Made by a program: the position numbers and the translations under genes
Notes under the pieces: model-generated
Seen by the model: only the letters and a program-made list of their open reading frames with translations
What the model was told of the DNA's origin: nothing
The model's database searches: none
Part shown: piece after piece, positions 54,540 to 63,270 of the stretch
Layout of the letters: each line of letters starts with the position of its first letter
Numbering within the stretch: the first letter of the stretch is position 1
NCBI GenBank assembly: GCA_002839805.1
Contig: PGYT01000003.1
Span: forward strand, 20,068 to 84,067
DNA length: 64,000 nucleotides
Direction of reading: 5' to 3'
Source of the DNA: Ignavibacteriae bacterium HGW-Ignavibacteriae-2
GTDB taxonomy: Bacteria; Bacteroidota; Ignavibacteria; Ignavibacteriales; Melioribacteraceae

Positions 54540-55327
54540 TAAAAACTCTCTTTGTCAGAAGGGAAAACATTTTGTTTAACTTCATGGTCATATTGATCCA
54601 AAGCTGTTTTAATTTGATTGAAACCATCCATAAAAAATTTTAGAAATTTTGGTTTAAAGTCCTTATTCATACCTAGTAAATCCTGCAGCACCAAAACTTG
54701 TCCGGATGTATATTGTCCGGCTCCTATTCCTATAGTTGGAACAGAAATATTTTCAGTAATAGTTTTCGCGAGAGCACTTGGAATAAGCTCAAGTACAATT
54801 GAATAGCAGCCGGCTTCTTCAAGTAGTTTTGCATCTTCAATTAAAAGTTCTGCCGTTTTATCGTCTTTACCCTGCACTCTGTATCCGCCAAGTTGATTAA
54901 ACGATTGAGGTGTGAGTCCAATGTGTCCCATAACCGGTATACCTGATTCCACAACTGATTTAATCGCTTTCAGATTTCCGCCCGCACCTTCAATTTTAAC
55001 CGAGTGCGCTCCTGCTTTCATTAAAACATCAACGGAGTTCATCAAAAATTTGTTGCCTTTTTTATGTGTGAGAAAGGGCAAATCAGCAATCAAAAATTTA
55101 TCGGTTAAACCTTTCTTAACAGCGGATACATGATAAATCATCATTTCGATTGTCGCATTAATTGTAGTTTTATAACCGTGCATTACCATGGCGGCGCTGT
55201 CACCGACAAGTACTGCGTCTATCCCTGTCTCGTTTATAATTTTGGCCGACCAATAATCATAGCAAGTTACTATGGAAATTGGAGTGCCTGATTTTTTGCT
55301 GTTTTTGAAATCTATTACGCTTATCAA
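54539..55327 (-). CDS. panB: 3-methyl-2-oxobutanoate hydroxymethyltransferase
   Basis: Makes ketopantoate from 2-oxoisovalerate and methylene-tetrahydrofolate. Barrel motifs: VTCYDYWSAKII, DAVLVGDSAAMVMHGY, the metal-binding Asp of ADLPFLTH, KIEGAGG, and PVMGHIGLTPQS. The C-terminal part has TIGIGAGQYTSGQVLVLQDLLG. 262 residues. The start overlaps the stop of the DUF2520 gene by four bases (ATGA-type), strong evidence for one operon. Confidence 0.97.
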   Translation of the reverse strand: MISVIDFKNSKKSGTPISIVTCYDYWSAKIINETGIDAVLVGDSAAMVMHGYKTTINATIEMMIYHVSAVKKGLTDKFLIADLPFLTHKKGNKFLMNSVDVLMKAGAHSVKIEGAGGNLKAIKSVVESGIPVMGHIGLTPQSFNQLGGYRVQGKDDKTAELLIEDAKLLEEAGCYSIVLELIPSALAKTITENISVPTIGIGAGQYTSGQVLVLQDLLGMNKDFKPKFLKFFMDGFNQIKTALDQYDHEVKQNVFPSDKESF

Positions 55328-56064
55328 ATTTTTACCTTATTATTTAAATAAATTTTGTCCGCAACTTTCAAAAATGACTTATATACTTCTATGAACTGAT
55401 CGTTTTTGAGCGCGGATAAATGTTTCTCAATTGTTGCAATATCTTTCCTTGCAATCGGACCTGTAAGCGGATCAGAATTAGTTTTAAGATTCTGCATGAC
55501 TTTTTCTAAATACAAATGCGCTTCCCGTCTGTTTATACCCATTTCTTTTTCCAGTCTACGAAAAAATTCACTCCATATTATTGAAGTAAAATTTCCCGCT
55601 ATACTGCACCAGGCGTGATAATAAGTTTTTTGAATTGGATCGATATTCACACTATTATTAGGTAACTCCGGGAATAGTAAATTAAAATCAGATCTTCCCC
55701 TCTCGGTTACGAATGTAACTCTTCTGTATGTATCTAAATCGTAAAGTTCGTGTGAAAATGTCATCAAAGGATGCGCCGATTCGGCTAAAGGAGTAGATAG
55801 GGCTCCCGAACAGTGAATCCATATAACTGTATTTAATGCTAGGGAAGAGTTAGTTTTAATAAACGACTCGATTTGGTCATCTGACACAAGCAATAAAATT
55901 TTATTAATGTCTGATGATAATTCCTTGAAAGATAAATTGGAGTTTCTGGACCAACGTATGTATCTTATCCCTTGCAGGTCAAAATAGCGGCAAAAATGTT
56001 TAGAGAGTCGACCGTTACCTACTATAAGATAACCGGCGGACTGTGTATCAGGTACCTGTCCCAC
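55324..56064 (-). CDS. Rossmann/DUF2520 oxidoreductase, candidate ketopantoate reductase
   Basis: 246 residues. The N-terminal Rossmann domain starts YLIVGNGRLSKHFCRYF, with the typical strand then WIHCSGALST. The C-terminal helical DUF2520 domain contains KTYYHAWCSIAGNFTSIIWS and ends with PLTGPIARKDIATIEKHL. DUF2520 proteins are predicted NAD(P) oxidoreductases. It is the first gene of an operon that holds panB, panC, coaBC, coaX and panD but no panE, and stands immediately before panB. That makes ketopantoate reduction to pantoate its likely job. An unrelated reductase named PanG is known to replace PanE in Francisella and relatives; whether this is that family needs an alignment. Start is GTG, uncertain. 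Confidence 0.75.
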   Translation of the reverse strand: MGQVPDTQSAGYLIVGNGRLSKHFCRYFDLQGIRYIRWSRNSNLSFKELSSDINKILLLVSDDQIESFIKTNSSLALNTVIWIHCSGALSTPLAESAHPLMTFSHELYDLDTYRRVTFVTERGRSDFNLLFPELPNNSVNIDPIQKTYYHAWCSIAGNFTSIIWSEFFRRLEKEMGINRREAHLYLEKVMQNLKTNSDPLTGPIARKDIATIEKHLSALKNDQFIEVYKSFLKVADKIYLNNKVKI

Positions 56065-56217
56065 GGATCAAGTCCAATTTATGTTATAAAAAACGTTTAA
56101 TTTGTAACCGTCCCAAATGTTAAAGGATCGATTCAAAACACTTTACAAAACTAAATACATTTTCCCGAATCTCAAAATTTCAAATCCGCTTATTAAAATA
56201 ATACTTAAAGCAAGATC

Positions 56218-56628
56218 TTAGTCCGGCAATTTTGATTTTGAAATCGAATATAAATAAGCCCCAACCAGGGCACCTGCAAATGTAATTAAAGCGGGATATT
56301 CACCTGCGCCAATCTGCGCGAATATTGGTCCGGGACAAGCGCCAGTTATTGCCCAGCCAATTCCGAACAATATCCCTCCTATCACGGTACCTTTGTTTAG
56401 TTCTTTTTTCTCAATTACAATTTCTTGTTTATCAATGGATTTCACACTAAACTTTTTAATTATTACATATGATATTGCGCCTGTTATTATAGCGCTCCCG
56501 ATTATCAAATACATATGAGCTTCTGTAAAATGAAACATATTATTTATTCGAAACCAGCTTATCACTTCTGCTTTTGTTAAAATAATACCAAACAGAATTC
56601 CAAATATTGTTGAGTTGAATAGTTTCAT
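56218..56628 (-). CDS. YeeE/YedE-family (DUF6691-type) sulfur-transport membrane protein
   Basis: 136 residues with four hydrophobic segments, half the size of E. coli YeeE/TsuA. The signature GIGWAITGACPGPIFAQIGAG carries the conserved cysteine that passes thiosulfate through the pore in TsuA. It pairs with the 157-residue protein upstream (10-base gap), and together they would form one complete two-repeat channel. Last gene of the metZ operon. Confidence 0.85.
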   Translation of the reverse strand: MKLFNSTIFGILFGIILTKAEVISWFRINNMFHFTEAHMYLIIGSAIITGAISYVIIKKFSVKSIDKQEIVIEKKELNKGTVIGGILFGIGWAITGACPGPIFAQIGAGEYPALITFAGALVGAYLYSISKSKLPD

Positions 56629-56637
56629 TATAAATTC

Positions 56638-57111
56638 CTAATTAAACATCGGATAAATGATATAAGTATATAGCAGACCTCCCGTGAAAAAAGCGAGTGT
56701 CGCGATAATTCCTGATAGCTGAAATGTAGATATACCAGATATTGAATGACCTGAAGTGCACCCGTTTGCGTATCGGGTACCGAAACCGATGAGCACTCCG
56801 CCGGTAAATAATAAAATAAATCCATTTAGAGAATAATAGAATTCCGGAAGAAATTTTACTTTGCCGGTTGTTAAAAAATTTACACTTATAAATGCCCCAA
56901 TTGAAATCCCTATAACAAAGTACAACTTCCATTTGTGGTTATCGGAGTTATAGCCTCGTAATTTCCCTTTCCCTAATACAATAGAACAGATATGAAGCAA
57001 TGAGGAAGATATTCCAAACAGTTTATTTCCCGCGATTAAAATAAGAGGCACGAACAATCCTATTAAAGGACCGGTAACATACCAAGGCCAAATTGAAAAT
57101 ATGTTATCCAT
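56638..57111 (-). CDS. YeeE/YedE-family sulfur-transport membrane protein
   Basis: 157 residues, four to five transmembrane segments. Family hallmark: GFGTRYANGCTSGHSISG with the conserved Cys in a G-C-T-S-G-H loop. It forms a split transporter with the smaller protein that follows. In relatives the substrate is thiosulfate or another sulfur compound; polysulfide is possible. Its place behind metZ and an OsmC-like gene supports feeding reduced sulfur to homocysteine synthesis, which is an inference. Confidence 0.87.
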   Translation of the reverse strand: MDNIFSIWPWYVTGPLIGLFVPLILIAGNKLFGISSSLLHICSIVLGKGKLRGYNSDNHKWKLYFVIGISIGAFISVNFLTTGKVKFLPEFYYSLNGFILLFTGGVLIGFGTRYANGCTSGHSISGISTFQLSGIIATLAFFTGGLLYTYIIYPMFN

Positions 57112-57127
57112 TGTAATCCTGGCGGTA

Positions 57128-57541
57128 TTAGTTAATAGAATAAGAATATGTGATGTTTACCTTGTCTTTCAACATCTCGTAAACGGAGCAATATTTTTCA
57201 ACGGATAATTCTATAGCGCGCTGAACTTTTATTTCGTCGAGTCTGCCTTTTAATTTGAATGTTATATGTATATCGGTAAAAACTGCAGGAATCTTATTTT
57301 CGGCACGCTTGGCATGTAAATCAATTGAGAGATCATCTGGATTCTGCCGCTGTTTTTTCAATATCGCAATTAAATCGATTGCACTGCACGAACCTAATCC
57401 CATTAGTATCAATTCCATCGGCCGAGCGCCCACGTTATGTCCGCCAATCTTTTCCGCCGCGTCTATATGCACTTTTACTTCCGAACTTCCCCTGCATTCC
57501 ATATGAAAGTCGTTATCAACACGTGTAATATTAATTTTCAT
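57128..57541 (-). CDS. OsmC/Ohr-family peroxiredoxin-like protein
   Basis: 137 residues of the OsmC fold. The two family cysteines are visible: one in GLGSCSAIDLIAIL, the other in SVEKYCSVYEML. Typical members reduce organic peroxides with these cysteines. The YhfA/OsmC branch (start DNDFHMEC) is often found with sulfur genes, and a role in handling persulfides can be imagined, but that is speculative. The start codon shares a base with the metZ stop (TAATG), so translation is coupled. Confidence 0.85.
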   Translation of the reverse strand: MKINITRVDNDFHMECRGSSEVKVHIDAAEKIGGHNVGARPMELILMGLGSCSAIDLIAILKKQRQNPDDLSIDLHAKRAENKIPAVFTDIHITFKLKGRLDEIKVQRAIELSVEKYCSVYEMLKDKVNITYSYSIN

Positions 57542-58719
57542 TAGCTCACCAGTTTAGATTTTTCTATAGCGTTAAGTATGTCGGTAGTAATGTCCTCAAT
57601 GTTTTCCAGTCCGACTGAAATCCTAATCAATCCGGGGAAAATTCCGACAGCCGCTTGTTCTTGATCCGATAACTTTGAGTGTGTAGTTGAAGCGGGATGA
57701 GTTACAATTGTTCTTGTATCCCCCAGGTTGGCCGACAAACTGCACATTTCCACTGAGTTTATAAAACGTTTGGCTCTTTCGAATCCGCCTTTTAAGGTAA
57801 TTGTTACAATTCCGCCGCCATACTTCATCTGTTTCTTTGCGAGTTCAAAATTGGGATGCGTGGGTAGAAAAGGATATTTGACAAACTCAAGTTCGGAATT
57901 ATTAGCAAGACTATCGGCTAATTTTAAGGCGTTTGAGGAATGCTTTTCCATACGTATTTGTAGTGTTTCCAGACTTTTTGAAAGGACCCAAGCGTTAAAA
58001 GGAGAAAGAGCCGGACCTGTTTGACGAGCGAAAAATCTAATTTCTTTTATTAACTCAGCTTTCCCTACTATAATACCGCCAAGCACTCTGCCTTGACCAT
58101 CAATATATTTTGTGGCGGAATGTGTGACAAGATCGGCTCCGAAATCCGATGGATTTTGTATTACAGGCGTCGCGAAACAATTGTCGACATTTAATATTAA
58201 TCCATATTTATCTTTTAACTTACCCAGCCATTCAAGGTCAATAATTTCCAAAGCAGGATTCGACGGAGTCTCTACAAATATCATTTTCGTTTTTCTTATA
58301 ATTTCTTTTTCCCATGTATCCGGTTTGTCCGCATCAACATATGTATGCGTTATTCCCCACTTAGGTAAAATTTTTGTAAGAATTTGATGGGATGAACCGA
58401 ACAGTGATCTGCTTGCCAATATATGATCGCCAGATTGAAGAAGTGCAGCGAAACCCGCGAACACAGCGGCCATCCCCGTGGCAAAAGCGAAACCATCCTC
58501 GCAATTTTCCAATGCCGCAATTTTTTCCACAAACTCACTTGTATTCGGATTAGAGAATCGCGAATAAATGTTACCGTCAACTTCATCGGCGAATAACTGC
58601 ATCCCGTGCTCTGCGCTTTCGAACATAAAACTCGAGGTTAAATAAACAGGCACTGAATGTTCTTTATGCTGAGAACGTTCGGCCTGTATTCGTATCGATT
58701 TTGTTTCTTTGTTGTTCAT
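57541..58719 (-). CDS. metZ: O-succinylhomoserine sulfhydrylase-type PLP enzyme
   Basis: Trans-sulfuration family (Cys/Met metabolism) enzyme making homocysteine from an activated homoserine and sulfide. PLP lysine in THSATKYIDGQGRVLGG; the PLP-stacking region is FATGMAAVFAGF; VETPSNPALEIIDL and the C-terminal LIRISVGLENIEDI are typical. The sequence matches MetZ (succinyl) best, but acetyl-homoserine sulfhydrylase or cystathionine gamma-synthase cannot be excluded by eye. The ATG chosen begins MNNKETKSIRIQAERSQ; a start 13 codons earlier would lie in the leader. Downstream genes supply sulfur uptake. A terminator-like hairpin ends 22 bases before this ATG. Confidence 0.9.
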   Translation of the reverse strand: MNNKETKSIRIQAERSQHKEHSVPVYLTSSFMFESAEHGMQLFADEVDGNIYSRFSNPNTSEFVEKIAALENCEDGFAFATGMAAVFAGFAALLQSGDHILASRSLFGSSHQILTKILPKWGITHTYVDADKPDTWEKEIIRKTKMIFVETPSNPALEIIDLEWLGKLKDKYGLILNVDNCFATPVIQNPSDFGADLVTHSATKYIDGQGRVLGGIIVGKAELIKEIRFFARQTGPALSPFNAWVLSKSLETLQIRMEKHSSNALKLADSLANNSELEFVKYPFLPTHPNFELAKKQMKYGGGIVTITLKGGFERAKRFINSVEMCSLSANLGDTRTIVTHPASTTHSKLSDQEQAAVGIFPGLIRISVGLENIEDITTDILNAIEKSKLVS

Positions 58720-58741
58720 ACTTAGTCCGTGATTCGAATAT

Positions 58742-58779
58742 AAAAAAAGGTCTTCCAAATTATTCCGAAAGACCTTTTG
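58742..58779 (-). terminator. intrinsic terminator in the metZ leader, probable attenuator
   Basis: On the minus strand: a 12-bp stem (AAAAGGTCTTTC against GGAAGACCTTTT, one G-U), 10-base loop and T7. Only 22 bases separate it from the metZ ATG, too few for a separate promoter. The metZ message must therefore read through it. Confidence 0.8.
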
Positions 58780-58797
58780 TTAAATTAAAATTTATTT

Positions 58798-58872
58798 AAA
58801 AGTCTTTTACGTTTCCTTTTTACACATACAGGAAACACTCCAATACAATTGATGTGATAAGTAGAGACTCCT
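58798..58872 (-). promoter_or_regulatory. structured metZ leader, candidate riboswitch-like three-way junction
   Basis: On the minus strand an outer helix AGGAGTCT (58865-58872) can pair with AGACTTTT (58798-58805). It encloses a hairpin CAC-CAAT/ATTG-GTG (58836-58856) and a hairpin GTTTCC/GGAAAC with a 14-base loop (58811-58836). The attenuator terminator follows. I could not match it to the SAM-I core or any riboswitch I know. Ligand would be guessed as SAM or methionine-related from the gene. Confidence 0.4.
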
Positions 58873-58961
58873 TAACATGACCTTATGTCCTAAAATTAAA
58901 TTCCAATTAAAACATTTATATAGATATATGCAAATCCAAATTATTACTTTTGTACAGGCAG

Positions 58962-60224
58962 TTATATTATATAATTAAATTCCACACCTGAAAATTTGCA
59001 GAATAATTCCAACTCATTCTTTATGTCACCGTAAACAATCACCTGATGATTGCCAGGAGTGTTTTTTGTCCATTTGTCAATTGGACCATCCAATTTAATT
59101 TTTGCCTGGGTTCTGCAGTGTAATTCATTCTTCATATTTGTTTCAACTATTTTACCTGTAATTGCTGTAAGTACAGATAGACTGCTGCCCATACGAAAAA
59201 TTGTGACATCACTCAATCTTAACGGACCCATATTTGCCACGCTAAGCCCGGACTCCATATGTGTTGTTAATTCCGCTTGCGATAAATCAGAAAACATTTT
59301 GGAAGCGATTGTACAATGAGCTAAAGTAAGAGTGTTCTTCTGTTTATCGATATGTGCCGGATTTGCCATCCAGCAAGGGCTGTTTGTAATATAGTATCCA
59401 AGCATCATCGAAAACGTGGCTTCCAAATCACCCTCACAACCGGAAATAATTCCTTCGTCGTTAAGCAGACTCATTGCCATGCAGGCTGTATAATTGTTTT
59501 GCAGCAAATCGAAACATTTGATTGTTATTGACGCAAGATTATTTTCTTCAATCAATTCTTTTGACGCAGTGTAAACTTTTGCGGAATCAAGAACAGCTTG
59601 TTCCGGCACGGAAGAAGTTTTATAAGTCTCTTTAATTTGAGATGCGGTTTTATCGGAATCATGTTTATCGGCATTTTCTATTTTATCAGTTAATTCGGTT
59701 ATGGCAAAATTTTTAAGAGTAGTACCGAATTTCCCGAAATTTTTATAGTCCTTTGAAGTTAAAAGCCAGTCCGAAGGTTCTCCAATAATTCCCACAGTGG
59801 CATGGTTAATTTTATATATAGCGTTACAAACAATTATAAATTGATTTATTCTCTCAGCCAACTCAGTTGAATCATCGGAGTAAAGTAAATCAATCGCGTG
59901 GTTTGTTTTTAAAAAAGCGAATGATTCCAGTGCGGCCGCAAATGAATTTTTCTGCGAATTAGCTACCAATAAAATGGGATAATCAACTGAATCCGAAATA
60001 GTTTTGATATAATTTTCAGTACCACCGGTAGCAACAAAAATAATTATGCCGCCTGGTTTTCCAGAATAATTTCTAATTATGTTCCCAGCTTCATTTGCGC
60101 TGGAAACATTTCCTGTATATACAATAGAAGGGAATTTTTGTAAAAATTCTATCTCCGCTTTTAATCTGTCGGAGACCAAATCAGACGCTTCAAATGGGGA
60201 ATGGACTACTATAAATTGAATCAT
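58962..60224 (-). CDS. L-fucose/L-arabinose isomerase-like protein
   Basis: 420 residues of the fucose/arabinose isomerase superfamily (COG2407 style). The N-terminal part is a Rossmann-like domain (GGIIIFVATGGTENYIK). The central part has SDWLL and the metal-binding region GCEGDLEATFSMMLGYYIT, with the Glu/Asp expected to bind Mn. The C-terminal domain contains GNHQVIVYGDI with the conserved His. Many such relatives have no proven substrate. It lies 61 bases after the beta-glucuronidase-like gene on the same strand, so the pair may release and isomerise a sugar acid or deoxysugar. Confidence 0.75.
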   Translation of the reverse strand: MIQFIVVHSPFEASDLVSDRLKAEIEFLQKFPSIVYTGNVSSANEAGNIIRNYSGKPGGIIIFVATGGTENYIKTISDSVDYPILLVANSQKNSFAAALESFAFLKTNHAIDLLYSDDSTELAERINQFIIVCNAIYKINHATVGIIGEPSDWLLTSKDYKNFGKFGTTLKNFAITELTDKIENADKHDSDKTASQIKETYKTSSVPEQAVLDSAKVYTASKELIEENNLASITIKCFDLLQNNYTACMAMSLLNDEGIISGCEGDLEATFSMMLGYYITNSPCWMANPAHIDKQKNTLTLAHCTIASKMFSDLSQAELTTHMESGLSVANMGPLRLSDVTIFRMGSSLSVLTAITGKIVETNMKNELHCRTQAKIKLDGPIDKWTKNTPGNHQVIVYGDIKNELELFCKFSGVEFNYII

Positions 60225-60285
60225 TATAATCTGCTGTTTTAGTAAAAAAATAAATTAATTAAAAACGAGTTGTAACATTAAAACA

Positions 60286-62067
60286 TTAATTTTCCTCATA
60301 AAAATTCTTAAGAATATAAAAAGCTTTCTTCTTGTTTCCCTCAGTAGAGATTAATCCTTTACGATTATAGAAATCCTGAATTTTAGGCAACGGTCTGCGA
60401 GGTGATCTGAAGTCGAATAAAATCCACGGAGTTGTGCCTTTTAAGAAAGGAATATTTTTTAACATTGCAATTTGATTTATATAAATATTCTCCTGAAATT
60501 CTTCCGTCCAGCGTGTTTCTTTATCGCCATGCAGTCCGTATAGTGCTCCCCCGCCGAACTCGCTGATTATTAGCGGCTTATTAAAATTACTTTTCCATTC
60601 GAGTAACTGCGCCTCCTCTGCCGTTCTGGAATACCACCCGATATATTCGTTTGCGCCGATAACATCAAGATAATCACATAACGGGTCGTCGAGGGTAACT
60701 ACATTTCCTTCGTATGTAAGTTCGGTTGCTGCTGAAACTAAACGGGTTGGGTCAAGTTCTTTGGCTTTGATTATAAGACTAGTTAAAAAAGCAAGTCGTT
60801 CTTCGCCGCGAGGAGTTTCATTTGCCACCGACCAGATTATTATATTTGCCCGGTTTTTATCCCTGCTAATCATTTCCATTAATTGGTGTTCGGCGTTTCG
60901 GTACGTTTCTATGTTATCCCAAAGGATAGTCCAATAAACGGGAATTTCTGACCAAACGAGTATTCCCATTTTTTCGGCTTGACGTATAATGTTTTCGTTG
61001 TGTGGGTAATGTGCCAATCGTATAAAATTGCATCCAAGTTCTTTTACCCATTCCAATGTTTTCAGCGCGTCTTCAATAGAACTTGCGCGTCCATGAGTAA
61101 TTGGGGATTCTTCATGTATTGAAATGCCTTTTAAAAAAATTGGTTTGTTGTTCAGTAAAATATCTGTACCGTTTGTTTTAATGGAACGGAAGGCGATCAT
61201 GTCTTTTACTGTATCACTTAAACTTCGTATTGATATATCATACAAATATGGATTATTTGGCTCCCATAATACGGGATTAGATTTTAGACTAAATTTTGCC
61301 AATCCGTTATTTGCGGGCGTAATTATTTCATTTATATTCAATTCAGGAATCGACAGAGTAACCGATTTATTCAAATCGACTCCGTCAAGTTGTATCCAGC
61401 CTTCTATTATATTCGTGCTGTAGGGTTTTAATTGAATAAAATAATCCCGGATAAAAGTCGGAGGGGTTTCAACCAAATAAACATCGCGTGTTATACCTCC
61501 GTAATTCCACCAATCTGTGTTAAGAGTCGGCACCCCCTGGCGCACACGTTTATTGTCGACTTTAATGACGGCAAAGTTTTCGTCCTCATCTATTTTATCC
61601 GTAACTTCAAAAGCGAACGGTGTAAATCCTCCAGTATGAGAACCGACTTTGTCGCCGTTAAAATAAACAACCGAATTATAGTTGGCAGCACCAATGTTTA
61701 TAAAAATCCTTTTGTCTTTCTTCGGTGAAAAGTTGAATGATTTTTTATACCAGACAGTTCCTTCGTAGAAGAACAAACTTTCCTTTTGAGTGTTCCAGTC
61801 TCCAGGCACAAGCAATGAATCGGACGAATCGAAATCGTATTCAATCAAATCACTTTTTGTTTTCGGACTCTCATTTTTAAAATACCCGTTTGGACTTTCC
61901 TGGTAACGGTAATTAAAAAAGCCGTTTTCATAAGGATCAATAATTATTTTCCAGTATCCGTTAAGTTCGGTAATATCGCGCGCGGTTACGTTTTGAATAA
62001 ATGTCTGTTGCGCTGAGGAAGCGGAAACAATTAGAAAGAAAAGGATTAAACAAATTTTGGTCATCAT
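60286..62067 (-). CDS. secreted glycoside hydrolase family 2, beta-glucuronidase-like
   Basis: 593 residues, the size of E. coli UidA (603). A signal peptide (LILFFLIVSASSAQQ) shows export. Sugar-binding domain, immunoglobulin-like domain (about 190-285), then the barrel with acid/base Glu in WSVANETPRGEE and nucleophile Glu in IISEFGGGALYGLHGD. The C-terminal YNRKGLIS aligns with the N-x-K glucuronate-binding motif of UidA (GNKKGIF), favouring glucuronidase over galactosidase. Start is the first of two adjacent ATGs. Probably operonic with the isomerase-like gene. Confidence 0.88.
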   Translation of the reverse strand: MMTKICLILFFLIVSASSAQQTFIQNVTARDITELNGYWKIIIDPYENGFFNYRYQESPNGYFKNESPKTKSDLIEYDFDSSDSLLVPGDWNTQKESLFFYEGTVWYKKSFNFSPKKDKRIFINIGAANYNSVVYFNGDKVGSHTGGFTPFAFEVTDKIDEDENFAVIKVDNKRVRQGVPTLNTDWWNYGGITRDVYLVETPPTFIRDYFIQLKPYSTNIIEGWIQLDGVDLNKSVTLSIPELNINEIITPANNGLAKFSLKSNPVLWEPNNPYLYDISIRSLSDTVKDMIAFRSIKTNGTDILLNNKPIFLKGISIHEESPITHGRASSIEDALKTLEWVKELGCNFIRLAHYPHNENIIRQAEKMGILVWSEIPVYWTILWDNIETYRNAEHQLMEMISRDKNRANIIIWSVANETPRGEERLAFLTSLIIKAKELDPTRLVSAATELTYEGNVVTLDDPLCDYLDVIGANEYIGWYSRTAEEAQLLEWKSNFNKPLIISEFGGGALYGLHGDKETRWTEEFQENIYINQIAMLKNIPFLKGTTPWILFDFRSPRRPLPKIQDFYNRKGLISTEGNKKKAFYILKNFYEEN

Positions 62068-62229
62068 TTTAACGCTATAACTGTTTGGAAATATTTTCTG
62101 CTAATTTACAATTTAAACAAAACACATGTCTTTTTTGTTATTGAAAACCAAATCGAATTGATCTCCAGAAATATTTTTTTGTTAAGAATAGATCTCTTTG
62201 GGAGATGTTATCTTTCGTTGAAAAATTAT

Positions 62230-63165
62230 TTACCGGTCTTCAATTGTGATTCTTAATAATTTTAGATCTAACGCGTCGGCAGTGTTCGGTCCCACAATTC
62301 CGTCATCTTCCATCGGTCCGAAAACTTTTTCCTGAAACTCCATAACAGCGTTTAAAGTGCGTTTGCCGAAATCGCCGTCAATAATACCTTCATAAAATTC
62401 CCTCGCTTTTAGGGCTTCCTGCAGTTCGGTTACTTTATCGCCGTTGGATCCGAAACGTAGACGTCCGTCGACTTCTTTTCCCACAAGTTGAACAACTTTA
62501 TAAGCGTCACGTCCGTTTAATAAAATGTATTGAAAGCTAGTTTCATTTACTGCGTAGGCGTTTTTCTGAAAAATATTCCATGCACCTGTAGCGGCTAAAC
62601 TTCCTCTGCTTTTACATTTAGGGTAGCCAACAATAACCTGGCATCCGGCACTCGCGTAAGAGTCGCTATTAATACTCTGGCACCACGCGGCATGTAAATT
62701 ATCATTAGGATTTGTAAACTCAACACGGTCATCATTGTCATAGTCGAAATCATCTGCGGTTCTTCTTATTGGTCGTCCCGCGGTTTGCCGGAATGCGTCG
62801 TGGCCGGTTGCGCTTCCGGCTTTATGTTTCCCTTTACGGTAATCGCAATAGTAACCTGTCATCAGCTGATTCGCGCCCTGCCCAAGTTTTTCAAGGGAAC
62901 TGGCGATATATTTTTTGTGGGGAACAGTGCTGGCGGGAAAAGCCGCGGCTTGATGTTCTGAAAGTCTCCATTGAATAATTGTACAGCGAGGATTTGTGTA
63001 GTTAATGTTAGCATTATCCAGCAGAAGTTCTTCAGTGAAGGAATAATCGTTTTCATCCACAGGCAAACAACCGCGCAAACCAAAAAACACAATGTCGTCA
63101 TTCCTTATTTTGAATGAGTTTAATTTGATTAACATATCCAAATGGGATGATTTAAGGCGAAACAT
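62230..63165 (-). CDS. peptidoglycan-binding-domain protein with unknown N-terminal domain
   Basis: 311 residues. The C-terminal 75 residues are a PG_binding_1 domain (RFGSNGDKVTELQEAL, FGKRTLNAVMEFQEKV, GIVGPNTADAL). The front 230 residues are unassigned. They contain NLHAAWCQSINSDS followed by YASAGCQVIVGYPKC, a His...Ser-x-Gly-Cys arrangement that recalls the catalytic Cys of YkuD/L,D-transpeptidase-like enzymes, and phage-like wall hydrolases share the S-x-G-C-Q-V pattern. No signal peptide is visible, so export is unclear. Its His/Cys function is inference; a cargo or lysin role is equally open. Confidence 0.65.
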   Translation of the reverse strand: MFRLKSSHLDMLIKLNSFKIRNDDIVFFGLRGCLPVDENDYSFTEELLLDNANINYTNPRCTIIQWRLSEHQAAAFPASTVPHKKYIASSLEKLGQGANQLMTGYYCDYRKGKHKAGSATGHDAFRQTAGRPIRRTADDFDYDNDDRVEFTNPNDNLHAAWCQSINSDSYASAGCQVIVGYPKCKSRGSLAATGAWNIFQKNAYAVNETSFQYILLNGRDAYKVVQLVGKEVDGRLRFGSNGDKVTELQEALKAREFYEGIIDGDFGKRTLNAVMEFQEKVFGPMEDDGIVGPNTADALDLKLLRITIEDR

Positions 63166-63270
63166 AATACACCTCGATTTTTATTAAATAATTGAGGAGA
63201 ATGTGCGGGGTAAAGTTTGTAAAATAAGGTATTTAAATATAAATCGGATAAAAAAATTAAAGAGGGTTGA

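Noticed and set aside
58798..58872. metZ leader as a SAM-I riboswitch
   Set aside because: A stretch reads CTTATCA as in SAM-I starts, but the rest of the conserved core (GGAGGGA, GATGAAACC, GGCAACC) is absent. Kept only as an unclassified structured leader.
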